Shown piece after piece: positions 7,993-15,249 of a stretch of 16,380 nt of DNA; position 1 is the first letter of the stretch; each line of letters opens with the position of its first letter. The stretch is from the NCBI GenBank assembly GCA_038217425.1, contig JBBQPM010000156.1:1-16380 (forward strand). Direction: 5' to 3'. The notes under the pieces were generated by a model. The model searched no databases, had not been told where the DNA came from, and saw nothing but the letters and a program-made list of their open reading frames with translations. The translations under genes and the position numbers were made by a program. Source of the DNA: JAIEPT01 sp038217425 (GTDB taxonomy: Bacteria; Planctomycetota; Planctomycetia; Gemmatales; Gemmataceae).

Positions 7993-9228
7993 TTAAAACC
8001 GCAATCCCAACACTCCCAACCGCTGCACCGTCTCGCGCATCAGCGCGTCCTCCTCGGCCTCGTCCTTGGCGAGATACGTCACCGAGAAGCGCAGATACGC
8101 CCCCGCGTTGTCCCACGGCACGCAGATCACCGATTGCTCGTGGATCAAAAACTGCGACGCCTCTTCGCCGTTCGCGAAGTTGCGCTCGCCGCAACCTTTG
8201 GGCGCTTTCACGTAGAGGAAATACGTACCGCCCGGCATCTTCGCCTTGAAGCCGATCTGGTTCAGGGCGTCGACGAGCTTCTTGGCCCGCCGACGATACT
8301 TCTCGCGCGTCTGATCGCCGAGTTCCGGATGGTTGAGCGCCGCGGCCGCCGCCTGTTGCACGGCCATGAACTGTCCGGAATCGCTGTTGTCCTTGACGTC
8401 GGAAAACGCCTGCACGATCTTCGCATGGCCCGCGACGAACGCCATGCGCCAGCCGATCATATTGAAGCCCTTGGACATCGAATGAATCTCGACGCCGACG
8501 TCCTTCGCCCCGTCGACCTGCAGAAAACTCAGAGCGGGCCCGTTGAACGAGAGCAGGATGTGAGCCGCATCTTGCACGACGATGATCTTGTGCTTGTGCG
8601 CGAACGCGATCACTTTCTTGTAAAAGTCGACCGTCGCAATTTGGCCCGTCGGGCTGTTCGGATAATTGATCACGAGCAGCTTGGCCCGTTGCAGGATGTT
8701 GTCGGGGATCGTATCGAGATCGGGATAGAAGTTGTGCTCTTCAAGTAATGGCAGATTGTGGACGTCGCCGCCGTAGTACTTGGTGTGGGTGCCCGCAACG
8801 GGGTAGCCGGGAACGGTCATGAGGGTGACGTCGCCGGGGTTGATGAAGCAGGCGGGGAGCATGGCCAGCGCCGGCTTGGAGCCGATGGCGTGATTGACCT
8901 CGGTGACGGGATCGAGCGTGACGCCGAAGACCTTCTTCATGAACCCCGCGGCCGCCTCCTTGAACGAGGCGATGCCGTTGTCGGCGTAGCCGCGGTTTTC
9001 GAGTTTATCGACCTCGGCCTTGAGGACGTTGCGCACGAGCGGGTCGGCCATTTCGTCGTTTTCGCCGATGCTGAAATCGAGGATGGCGCGTTCGGGATGG
9101 GCGGCGAGGACGGCGCGTTTGGCGCGTTTGATCTTCTCGAACTTGTAGATTTCGGTCCCTTTGCCGTAGTTGACGCCGCCGATGCGTTCGGCGAACTGCG
9201 TTTGGAACCAGGGATCGCTCGTACTCAT
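7993..9228 (-). CDS. dapL: LL-diaminopimelate aminotransferase-like, class I/II PLP aminotransferase
   Basis: This 411-aa cytosolic PLP enzyme shows fold-type I aminotransferase motifs: LDFSIGENDEM at about 50-60 (substrate end), GYADNGIASFKEAAAGF at 80-96, NYPNSPTG at 188-195 (cofactor asparagine), VQDAAH at 218-223, SMSKGFNMIGWR at 250-261 with Lys253 as the Schiff-base lysine, and YLRFSV at 378-383 with the substrate-carboxylate Arg380. Overall it resembles DapL enzymes, which make LL-diaminopimelate directly from tetrahydrodipicolinate for lysine and peptidoglycan. DapL is the known route in Chlamydiae and many PVC bacteria. Related aminotransferases for alanine, aspartate or aromatic amino acids share these motifs, so the substrate is inferred. 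The ATG at 9228 has GAGG upstream. It heads the minus-strand run and is divergent from the toxin-antitoxin-like pair. Confidence 0.78.
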   Translation of the reverse strand: MSTSDPWFQTQFAERIGGVNYGKGTEIYKFEKIKRAKRAVLAAHPERAILDFSIGENDEMADPLVRNVLKAEVDKLENRGYADNGIASFKEAAAGFMKKVFGVTLDPVTEVNHAIGSKPALAMLPACFINPGDVTLMTVPGYPVAGTHTKYYGGDVHNLPLLEEHNFYPDLDTIPDNILQRAKLLVINYPNSPTGQIATVDFYKKVIAFAHKHKIIVVQDAAHILLSFNGPALSFLQVDGAKDVGVEIHSMSKGFNMIGWRMAFVAGHAKIVQAFSDVKDNSDSGQFMAVQQAAAAALNHPELGDQTREKYRRRAKKLVDALNQIGFKAKMPGGTYFLYVKAPKGCGERNFANGEEASQFLIHEQSVICVPWDNAGAYLRFSVTYLAKDEAEEDALMRETVQRLGVLGLRF

Positions 9229-9306
9229 CCGGAGCCTCAGGAAAAAGGGGTGCGTGCGGGAAGAGTTATCCTATGGCGAAGCCGCGGGTAGGCGAGTGTG
9301 GGATTT

Positions 9307-9314
9307 CTTGCAAG
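9307..9314. promoter_or_regulatory. Short palindrome CTTGCAAG over the -35 box
   Basis: This 8-bp perfect palindrome covers the -35 element of the promoter in front of the toxin-antitoxin-like pair. Such pairs usually repress themselves by binding palindromes at the promoter, so it is a candidate operator; palindromes this short also occur by chance. Confidence 0.3.
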
Positions 9315-9336
9315 GGAATCGGAGAGCAGGTATGAT
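9308..9336 (+). promoter_or_regulatory. Sigma70-like promoter of the toxin-antitoxin-like pair
   Basis: TTGCAA (9308-9313, four of six consensus bases) is separated by exactly 17 bases from TATGAT (9331-9336, five of six). It stands just upstream of an AGGAGG ribosome binding site and the ATG at 9358, leaving a very short 5' leader. It is the best promoter-like sequence noticed in the window. Confidence 0.6.
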
Positions 9337-9357
9337 GTGGTAAAGGAGGGTTTCGCG

Positions 9358-9651
9358 ATGCGTCTCAAGCTGTCGGAAGATCAAGCACGGATTGTTCTCA
9401 ATGCAGGCGGCCAGATTGAAGTGCTCGATGAACGGGGCCGAGTGGTCGGTCGTTTGACGCCGCTTTCTGCCGAAGATATCGAGATGATCGAGTATTGCAA
9501 ACAACGGCGGGCTAATCCCGGGAAGAAAATCCCATCCGAACAAGTGACGGCCCATTTGCAACGGCTCGCGGAGATTGCGAAAACCAAAACGCTTGATGCG
9601 GAGATGGTCCGCGACCTCATCCACCGCATGCAGGCGGGAGAATCGGTATGA
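9358..9651 (+). CDS. Putative antitoxin of a type II pair
   Basis: This 97-aa protein begins MRLKLSEDQARIVLNAGG and contains IEVLDERGRVVGRLTPLSAED (about residues 20-40), followed by a charged, probably helical C-terminal half (residues 55-94). No DNA-binding family is recognised with certainty. The antitoxin call rests on its size, its order before a RelE/ParE-like partner and the ATGA overlap with it, which implies translational coupling. A helical, charged C-terminus would suit wrapping around a toxin. The ATG at 9358 has a strong AGGAGG eight bases upstream; an upstream GTG frame start near 9298 would run through the promoter and is rejected. A non-toxin regulatory pair remains possible. 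Confidence 0.65.
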   Translation: MRLKLSEDQARIVLNAGGQIEVLDERGRVVGRLTPLSAEDIEMIEYCKQRRANPGKKIPSEQVTAHLQRLAEIAKTKTLDAEMVRDLIHRMQAGESV

Positions 9652-9908
9652 AACGATACCGAGTCGAATGGGATTCTTACGTAGAGGACGAGTTGGCTGA
9701 GATTTGGATCGTCGCTAGCGACCGTGATGCAGTAACCGCCGCACAGGCAGCAGGGGACAAGTTGCTTTCCAGCGATCCTTATGGCGCAGGAACCCATGTG
9801 TCGGAAGGTCTTTACCGAATAAGGATTCCGCCGCTATCGATGATCTACTCAATTCACGAGCCGCAGGGAATTGTCGATGTGGAGAGCGTTCGAGCCATCT
9901 CGCATTGA
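9648..9908 (+). CDS. RelE/ParE-superfamily toxin-like protein
   Basis: This 86-aa protein fits the RelE/ParE fold in size and pattern: an N-terminal strand (YRVEWDSYVEDELAEIW), two helices with DRDAVTAAQAAGDKLL, then GAGTHVSEGLYRIRIPPLSM with the typical strand-turn-strand, and IYSIHEPQGIVDVESVRAI as the last strands. Relatives either cut mRNA on the ribosome (RelE) or poison DNA gyrase (ParE). The canonical RelE catalytic residues are not obvious, so activity and target are open. Its ATG overlaps the stop of the preceding gene (ATGA at 9648-9651). It ends nine bases from the end of the convergent histidine kinase gene, with no room for a separate terminator. Confidence 0.7.
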   Translation: MKRYRVEWDSYVEDELAEIWIVASDRDAVTAAQAAGDKLLSSDPYGAGTHVSEGLYRIRIPPLSMIYSIHEPQGIVDVESVRAISH

Positions 9909-9917
9909 ACCGCAACC

Positions 9918-11528
9918 TCACTGCCCCAATGCCCGGCGCACCGCCGACAGCAGTTCGGCACTTTGGAACGGCTTCTGCACGAACCCCGAGATGCCGAATC
10001 CCTTCGCCAAAAGATTCACTTCCGTGGCGCTGTAACCGCTCATGAGCACGATCGGTATGTCCGCACGCAATTTCCGCATTGCCTCCGCGACTTCCAGGCC
10101 TCCCATCTGCGGCATGGTCAGGTCGAGAACGACGGCATGGAAGTCTTGCGGACGCGCGCGGAACGCGTCGAGCCCGGCCTGACCCGTACGAGCGACGAGC
10201 ACCGTGAGGCCGACCTGTTGCAGCATGAGGCTTACCAACTCGCACACCATTTTGTCGTCGTCGACCACCAGGACGGTTCCGGTCCCGACCCAGCCCGCGC
10301 TCGAAGGCGCCGCGGCGGCGTGCTTCTCGGCTTTCGTCGAAACGGGGAGCGTGATGCGAATGACGCTCCCCTTGCCCAACTCGCTCTGGACCTGAACCAC
10401 GCCGTGATGCCCGCGGGCGATTCCTTGCACGACCGCGAGTCCCAGGCCACGGCCCGTAAATTTGGTCGTGAAGAACGGATCGAAGATCTTTCCCATGACG
10501 TCCGCGGACATGCCGCAGCCCGTATCCGCCACTTCCAGGAAAACCGCCGGCGGAGAATCCGTCGAAATCACCCCCGTGCGCACCGTGACAACGCCCTCCC
10601 GCTCGGCGATCGCTTCACCGGCGTTCGTCGTCAGGTTGAGGATTACTTGAGAGAGCTGAGTGGAATCGGCCTCGATGAGCGGAAGTCGCGGGCAGAGATC
10701 GAACTCGAGGCGGATGTGGCTGGCGACCGCCGATCTGAGCAAACCGTGCATCTCGCCCACGAGCTTGGACAGGTCCAACAATTGAAGGACGAACAGGCTC
10801 TTGCCCGAGTATGCCAGGATCTGCTGCACGAGGTCCGCTGCACGGCGACCGTTCTTCGAGACTTCTTCCAGAAAAACCGCGGCGGGCGAACCTACCGGCA
10901 AAACGTGGGCGGCCAGCTCCGCGAAACCCAGCACAGGCGTCAGAATGTTATTGAGGTCATGAGCGATCCCACCCGCCAAGACCCCCAGGCTTTCCAGCTT
11001 CTGAGCCTCGAACATCTTGACCTGCAACACGCGCCGTTCCTGTTCGCTACGTTCGATGGCGTCGAGCAACTCGTGCTGCCGGACGGACGAGACCATCAGT
11101 GCCTCATTCATCGCCGTCGCCTCGCGGCGGAAGAGCGATGTCTCAGTGACGTCGGCGACCTGAATCATGACTCCGATCGGATTTTCGTCCGCGCCCACGA
11201 TCGCCCACATCTCGAACGACCAAAAGGCAGGGGGCGTTTGACGCTGTTCTTGCTCCGCCAGTTTCGCAGGCAGCCCCGTTTGAAGGACCCGTTCCAGGAG
11301 CGCCACGCACCCGGCGCCTTCCGGCACCACTTCATCGAACGCCCGGCCCAGCAGTTCTTCCGCCGTTTTGCCCGATAGCCGAGCGAAGGCCGAATTGAGA
11401 TAGCGAATGACGTGTGCGGAACCTTCGACCGCGACCATCGGTTGGGGCGAATGCTCCGAGAAATACCGGCACAGGCGCGGCAGATCGAACCGATCGCCCG
11501 CGCCAGAGTACGATGCTTGCAGACCCAT
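9918..11528 (-). CDS. Hybrid histidine kinase: PAS, NtrB-type HisKA, HATPase, receiver
   Basis: This 536-aa protein has no membrane segment and is probably cytosolic. A PAS-like sensor covers about residues 20-135 (HSPQPMVAVEGSAHVIRYLN to GVMIQVADVTET), followed by a helical linker. The dimerisation/phosphoacceptor motif LGVLAGGIAHDLNNIL places His190. The ATPase has an N box around 298-307 (NLTTNAGEAI), the G1 box DTGCGM (335-340), the F box FDPFFTTK (349-356) and the G2 box GRGLGLA (359-365). A C-terminal receiver (about 417-535) has Asp423/Asp424, phosphoacceptor Asp469 (LDLTMP), Ser497 and Lys519, all in place, so phosphotransfer from His190 to Asp469 is expected. It is last in the KaiC operon, 17 bases after the other kinase. 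The ATG at 11528 has GGAG seven bases upstream; an in-frame extension to 11669 overlaps the neighbour and is rejected. Confidence 0.9.
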   Translation of the reverse strand: MGLQASYSGAGDRFDLPRLCRYFSEHSPQPMVAVEGSAHVIRYLNSAFARLSGKTAEELLGRAFDEVVPEGAGCVALLERVLQTGLPAKLAEQEQRQTPPAFWSFEMWAIVGADENPIGVMIQVADVTETSLFRREATAMNEALMVSSVRQHELLDAIERSEQERRVLQVKMFEAQKLESLGVLAGGIAHDLNNILTPVLGFAELAAHVLPVGSPAAVFLEEVSKNGRRAADLVQQILAYSGKSLFVLQLLDLSKLVGEMHGLLRSAVASHIRLEFDLCPRLPLIEADSTQLSQVILNLTTNAGEAIAEREGVVTVRTGVISTDSPPAVFLEVADTGCGMSADVMGKIFDPFFTTKFTGRGLGLAVVQGIARGHHGVVQVQSELGKGSVIRITLPVSTKAEKHAAAAPSSAGWVGTGTVLVVDDDKMVCELVSLMLQQVGLTVLVARTGQAGLDAFRARPQDFHAVVLDLTMPQMGGLEVAEAMRKLRADIPIVLMSGYSATEVNLLAKGFGISGFVQKPFQSAELLSAVRRALGQ

Positions 11529-11545
11529 GGAAGCACTCCGCGAGG

Positions 11546-13156
11546 TCAGGAAGATCGGACCGGCATCTCGGCAATCATCTTGTTGAGCGTGTCCAGCTCC
11601 ACGGGTTTGACCAGATGTCGATCGAACCCAGCATCTTGCGTTCGTCGGCGGTCTTCGTCCGCCCCCCACCCGGTGAGGGCGACGAGATAAGGCAGATTCC
11701 CCAGGGGTTGGGCGCGGATCTGGCGAGCCGCCTCGTACCCGGTCAGACGAGGCATGCCGAGATCCATCAGGACCAGATCCGGGCGGAAATCCGCGGTGAT
11801 CGACACGGCCGCCTCGCCGTCGCTCGCCGTACGAACTTCATGTCCCATGATTTCCAGCATCATGGCCAGGGACTCCGCCGCGTCGTTGTTGTCGTCCGCA
11901 ACGAGGATGCGCCGCCCCGGCCCGCGCGGCGTCTCGATTACCGCGGCCGGCAACTCGGCCTCCGCTGCCGACGCTACCGGTAGATACACGACGAACTCGC
12001 TCCCCTTGCCCAGCCCGTCGCTGTGGACTTCGACCCGGCCGCCGTGCAGTCCGACGAATTCCTTCACCAGAGACAGGCCGATGCCCAGGCCCCCCTGCGC
12101 CCGTTCCCACGACGTGTCCACTTGCACGAAAGCCTCGAAAATGTTGGGCAGGTGGGCGGCGCTGATGCCGATCCCCGTGTCGCGGATGCTCACGGCGACC
12201 ATGTTTCCGTCCTGCTTCGCGGAGAGCCAAATGCTCGCGCCGGGTTCGCTGTATTTGGCGGCGTTGTTGAGCAGGTTCAAGAAGATCTGCGCCAGCCGCG
12301 TCGGATCGCCCTCCAAAAAGATCGGCTCGATCGGCAGCGTGACGGTCAGTTCGTGCGAAAGGGCGTCGATCAGCGGCTGACTTCCCTCCACCGCGTCGCG
12401 CATCAGCGCTTTGAGCGCCACCCGCTTTTTGGAGAGTTCCGGTCGGCCCGCCGTGAGTCGGCTGACGTCGAGCAGGTCGTCTACCAGGCGAACCATCCGA
12501 GTCACTTGCCGGTCCATCATAGCCCAAGATTTTTCGGTCACGACCGGATCCAGGCCGGCGAGTTTGAGCGTTTTCAGGCCCATCGCCAACGGCGCGAGGG
12601 GGTTGCGAAGTTCGTGACTGAGGACGGCGAGGAAGCGATCCCGGGTATCGACGGCCGTTTGCAAACGTTTGCTGAGCGATTCCGCCGCCGCCGCCAGTTC
12701 GTGCTGCCGCGTCGAGGAGAGCAGCAGCGCCTCGTTCATCTCCATGATCTGCCGACGGAAGACGGCGGTCTCCGTGGAATCCGTCACCTGAATCATCACC
12801 CCCGACGGACGGTGGTCGTCGCCGATGATCGCCCACACGGCATACGACCAATACACGGGAAGCAATTCGACTTGCCGGTGCTCTTGCTCGGCCAGATTCT
12901 CGTGCCGTCCGGTGCGGAAAACGCGATCCAGGAGCGCGACGCAGCCATTTGCGATTCCTTCCGGCACGGCCTCGGCGAAGGGCCGGCCCATGAGATCCTT
13001 CCGCTCCTTGCCGACCAGCCGAGCAAAGGCCGGATTCACATAAGACACGACGTGCGTCGTCCCATCGACGGCGACCATCGGCTGGGGCGAGCGTTCGGAG
13101 AGGTATTGGCAGATTTGCCCGAGTTCGGGCGCGTCGAGTTCGAGATTCGCAACCAT
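11546..13156 (-). CDS. Hybrid histidine kinase: PAS, HisKA, HATPase, receiver
   Basis: This is also 536 aa and soluble. The PAS-like region at about residues 15-135 (RSPQPMVAVDGTTHVVSYVN to GVMIQVTDSTET) closely matches that of the next kinase and is followed by the same MNEALLLSSTRQHEL linker. The phosphoacceptor is His181 in DRFLAVLSHELRNPLAPL, the common HisKA type, unlike the HDLNN type of its partner. The ATPase has the N box LNLLNNAAKYS (293-303), G1 DTGIGI (326-331) and G2 GGLGIGLSL (355-363). The receiver (about 415-530) has Asp421/Asp422, phosphoacceptor Asp465 (LMDLGMP), Thr495 and Lys517. The gene starts three bases after the KaiC-like stop, with AGGA seven bases before its ATG, and is therefore probably translationally coupled to it. 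It may report on, or be controlled by, the KaiC-like ATPase. Confidence 0.92.
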   Translation of the reverse strand: MVANLELDAPELGQICQYLSERSPQPMVAVDGTTHVVSYVNPAFARLVGKERKDLMGRPFAEAVPEGIANGCVALLDRVFRTGRHENLAEQEHRQVELLPVYWSYAVWAIIGDDHRPSGVMIQVTDSTETAVFRRQIMEMNEALLLSSTRQHELAAAAESLSKRLQTAVDTRDRFLAVLSHELRNPLAPLAMGLKTLKLAGLDPVVTEKSWAMMDRQVTRMVRLVDDLLDVSRLTAGRPELSKKRVALKALMRDAVEGSQPLIDALSHELTVTLPIEPIFLEGDPTRLAQIFLNLLNNAAKYSEPGASIWLSAKQDGNMVAVSIRDTGIGISAAHLPNIFEAFVQVDTSWERAQGGLGIGLSLVKEFVGLHGGRVEVHSDGLGKGSEFVVYLPVASAAEAELPAAVIETPRGPGRRILVADDNNDAAESLAMMLEIMGHEVRTASDGEAAVSITADFRPDLVLMDLGMPRLTGYEAARQIRAQPLGNLPYLVALTGWGADEDRRRTQDAGFDRHLVKPVELDTLNKMIAEMPVRSS

Positions 13157-13159
13157 GTG

Positions 13160-14662
13160 CTAGTCCTTCTGATTCGCTGCGCCGGTGCGCTCGCTAAACT
13201 GAATCGGCTCGGGAACGCCGGTGATGAGCCCGTGATAACCTTTGACCCGCTCGCCGATGCGCAATCCCTCGGCCATGATTTCGTACTCGCAAATATCCTT
13301 GCTGTGGTTGCTGCCGCGCATCTTGACGACCATGAGCACTTTGCGGAGCTGGCCGTCGATCTCCACATACCGGAGCCGAATGATGTCGTCGGAGAGGAAC
13401 GAGATCGAGTAGGGGCTGAGCGCGAGTTCGGTGAACGTCTCGACGACCTCGACGGTGCTGACGATGGTGACGCCGGTGCGCGTGAGGGCGCCGATCATGC
13501 GGTAGAGCGACTCGCGGAAATCGGTGCGGAAGGCGGGCGCCAGGGCCAACTCGAACCCGGCCAGCGAATCGATCACCACCCGCTTGGCGCCGGTCCGCTC
13601 CACGGCGTCGATAACTTCGCGCATCGTCTCGTCGACCGACAAGTCCAGCGGGCGCAGGTAAATGATGTTCAGAGAGCCGTTCTGCTGCGGCGTTTCGAAA
13701 TCCATGCCGAGACCGGTCGCGCGCCCCGCATATTCGTCGGGACGTTCCTCGAAGATCGCGACGATCCCCGGTTCGCCGCACAGGATACCCTCGGCGATGA
13801 ACTGGGTCGCGAAGACCGACTTGCCGGTGCCCGAGGGGCCCGCCACCAGCAGGCTATCGCCTTCGGGGATACCGCCGCCCAGGAGCGCGTCCAACCCGGC
13901 GATCCCGCACGAAAGTCGGCGCCGATCTGGGGCCTTTTCGATTCGGCCCGTGAGGCCGAACGTGCGCGGGAAAGCTTGCACCCCGGCATTATTGATGCGG
14001 AACGTGTGCATGCCCGGAACCGATGCTTGGCCCCGCAGTTTCATAATCTGCAGTTTCCGCACGATCGAGTTTCGCTCGACTTGTTGATAAAGCCAGAAGA
14101 GTCCGTCGGCGACGGTAAAGACCGGGTTGTCACGCATTTCCCCCTCGGTATATTCGCCGATCAGGAAGGTGGTCGCCTGCCAACTGGTGAGATGCAGCGC
14201 GAGTCTTTGGACGAACCCCTGGAGTTCAGCCTCGCCGGTGCCCCCCGAGGCCTTGCGCACCACCGTCCGAAACGAATCGACCACGACGATGCCGGGGCTG
14301 ACCGCTTCGACCTCCTTGACGATTTCCGCGAGGACGGCCTCGAGATCTTGTTCCAGCACGATCTGGCTGAGGTTGATGAACCGGACGGCGTTATTGAGCT
14401 TGCTCGAATCGAAGAAGAGGAATTGCTGCTGGTAGCGGAGCATCTTGAGGGCAGGCTCGCCCAGCACGGTGAAGTACAAGGCCGGCCGCTCCGGGACGGC
14501 ATTGGCGAACATGATCTGGTGAGCGAGGGTGGTCTTGCCGCAACCGGGGGATCCCGCGAGGATGTTGAAGGAATACTCGGGGAGTCCGCCGCCCAGAATG
14601 TCGTCCAGCCCCGGCACGCCGGTTTTGAGCTTTCGGATGATGACTCGTTCTTCCGCGCTCAT
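13160..14662 (-). CDS. Two-domain KaiC-like RecA-family ATPase
   Basis: This 500-aa protein holds two KaiC ATPase domains. Domain 1 (about 8-235) has Walker A GSPGCGKTT (37-45) and Walker B GIVVVDS (124-130). Domain 2 (about 245-480) has Walker A GPSGTGKS (275-282) and Walker B RVVIDS (361-366). The paired glutamates typical of KaiC are present in domain 2 (Glu305-Glu306) but domain 1 has only LGEP (Glu69). Near the end, SISFLSDDIIRLRYVEI lines up with the cyanobacterial KaiC phosphosite region: Ser421 matches Ser431, while Phe422 replaces Thr432. The C-terminal tail is short and shows no clear KaiA-binding A-loop. KaiC homologues outside cyanobacteria are often paired with histidine kinases; circadian function should not be assumed. 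The ATG at 14662 has GAGG seven bases upstream and overlaps the previous stop (ATGA). Confidence 0.92.
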   Translation of the reverse strand: MSAEERVIIRKLKTGVPGLDDILGGGLPEYSFNILAGSPGCGKTTLAHQIMFANAVPERPALYFTVLGEPALKMLRYQQQFLFFDSSKLNNAVRFINLSQIVLEQDLEAVLAEIVKEVEAVSPGIVVVDSFRTVVRKASGGTGEAELQGFVQRLALHLTSWQATTFLIGEYTEGEMRDNPVFTVADGLFWLYQQVERNSIVRKLQIMKLRGQASVPGMHTFRINNAGVQAFPRTFGLTGRIEKAPDRRRLSCGIAGLDALLGGGIPEGDSLLVAGPSGTGKSVFATQFIAEGILCGEPGIVAIFEERPDEYAGRATGLGMDFETPQQNGSLNIIYLRPLDLSVDETMREVIDAVERTGAKRVVIDSLAGFELALAPAFRTDFRESLYRMIGALTRTGVTIVSTVEVVETFTELALSPYSISFLSDDIIRLRYVEIDGQLRKVLMVVKMRGSNHSKDICEYEIMAEGLRIGERVKGYHGLITGVPEPIQFSERTGAANQKD

Positions 14663-15078
14663 GGTTGTCCCTCGTCCGAAGTCGTTTTTTCTAAAGCCAT
14701 TTCCGGCCAAACGTCGCGAACCAGTCGCATCGTCAATGGTTCGCCGATAAAGGTTACGAGGAGCCCGAGGAGTCTCGCCAGGATCACCGTCCCGGCCTCG
14801 CAGGGCGGTTTGTCCCCGGGAAGCCGCCGAGCCTCGGCGAATCCGTCGAGAGTCCCGTCCGCCAGCACCTGCACCGTTTGCAGCCAGGGCTCATCCGCCT
14901 TGGCAAGTGCCAGGGCCCGCGCCAGGAGCGTTCGAAATCCGGCCGCCCCCGCGAGTTTGGCGAGCGGCTTTCGCAGTTTATCGCAGGCTTGTACAGCATC
15001 GGCGCGCGGATTGTGCGCTCTCTCACAGGCGATCAGCCGCCGAGCCAAGTTCTGAATCGCTGGCGTCGCGGAGTTCAT
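14659..15078 (-). CDS. Unrecognised 139-aa protein, first gene of the KaiC operon
   Basis: I do not recognise this protein. It appears mostly helical and soluble: NLARRLIACERAHNPRADA at 8-26, then KLAGAAGFRTLLARALALAK at about 41-60, a WLQTVQVLADGTLDGF segment, and a more hydrophobic stretch AGTVILARLLGLLVTFIGEPL with a final amphipathic segment and polar tail. It has no KaiB (thioredoxin-like) or KaiA signature. Its stop overlaps the KaiC-like start (ATGA, 14659-14662), so its translation is coupled to that of the ATPase and a role in the same pathway is likely, perhaps as an adaptor or regulator. The ATG at 15078 is chosen because the predicted helical part starts there. Its ribosome binding site is weak. 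The frame stays open upstream to 15264, but that stretch is Arg/Pro-rich, lacks another ATG and probably is not coding. Confidence 0.7.
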   Translation of the reverse strand: MNSATPAIQNLARRLIACERAHNPRADAVQACDKLRKPLAKLAGAAGFRTLLARALALAKADEPWLQTVQVLADGTLDGFAEARRLPGDKPPCEAGTVILARLLGLLVTFIGEPLTMRLVRDVWPEMALEKTTSDEGQP

Positions 15079-15189
15079 CGGACGCGTCTCGGGCCTGGTA
15101 GGAGGTTCGCACGATTCGACATTGACTCGCCAGGCGGTCGGGGACTTGGTGCATGCCGCACGCCTGTGCCGACGCTCGAAATGATGCTT

Positions 15190-15204
15190 TACTGTATCAC
15201 AGTA
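15190..15204. promoter_or_regulatory. Inverted repeat upstream of the KaiC operon, candidate operator
   Basis: TACTG (15190-15194) and CAGTA (15200-15204) flank a TATCA spacer in the only AT-rich spot of the interval between the transposase gene and the KaiC operon. On the minus strand this also reads as two copies of a TAC[TA]GT motif. It may be an operator or promoter region of the operon, or part of the insertion-sequence end. No convincing -35/-10 pair was found nearby. Confidence 0.35.
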
Positions 15205-15232
15205 TCGCGAAACCGTTGGAAGAGATAGAGAG

Positions 15233-15249
15233 GGCGCGCCGGGCGCGCC
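15233..15249 (-). terminator. GC-rich hairpin after the transposase gene
   Basis: Two GGCGCGCC palindromes (15233-15240 and 15242-15249) separated by one G can fold into a seven-bp stem with a three-base loop. It lies 16 bases beyond the transposase stop, and the minus-strand transcript continues into a pyrimidine-rich CTCTCTATCTCTTCC. It may terminate the transposase mRNA and insulate the downstream KaiC operon. Confidence 0.45.

Noticed and set aside
11529..11669. Longer N-terminus for the last kinase gene
   Set aside because: It would overlap the upstream kinase gene by over 120 bases, while the ATG at 11528 has a good ribosome binding site and gives the PAS start matching its paralogue.
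13160..14662. A true circadian clock
   Set aside because: No KaiA or KaiB is present, the threonine phosphosite is not kept and no A-loop is visible, so only KaiC-like is claimed.
12023..15055. A 1010-codon open frame on the plus strand opposite the KaiC-like gene and a kinase gene
   Set aside because: It is antisense to well-supported genes with clear catalytic motifs. High GC and third-position bias keep the opposite frame free of stops, and the translation shows no domain.
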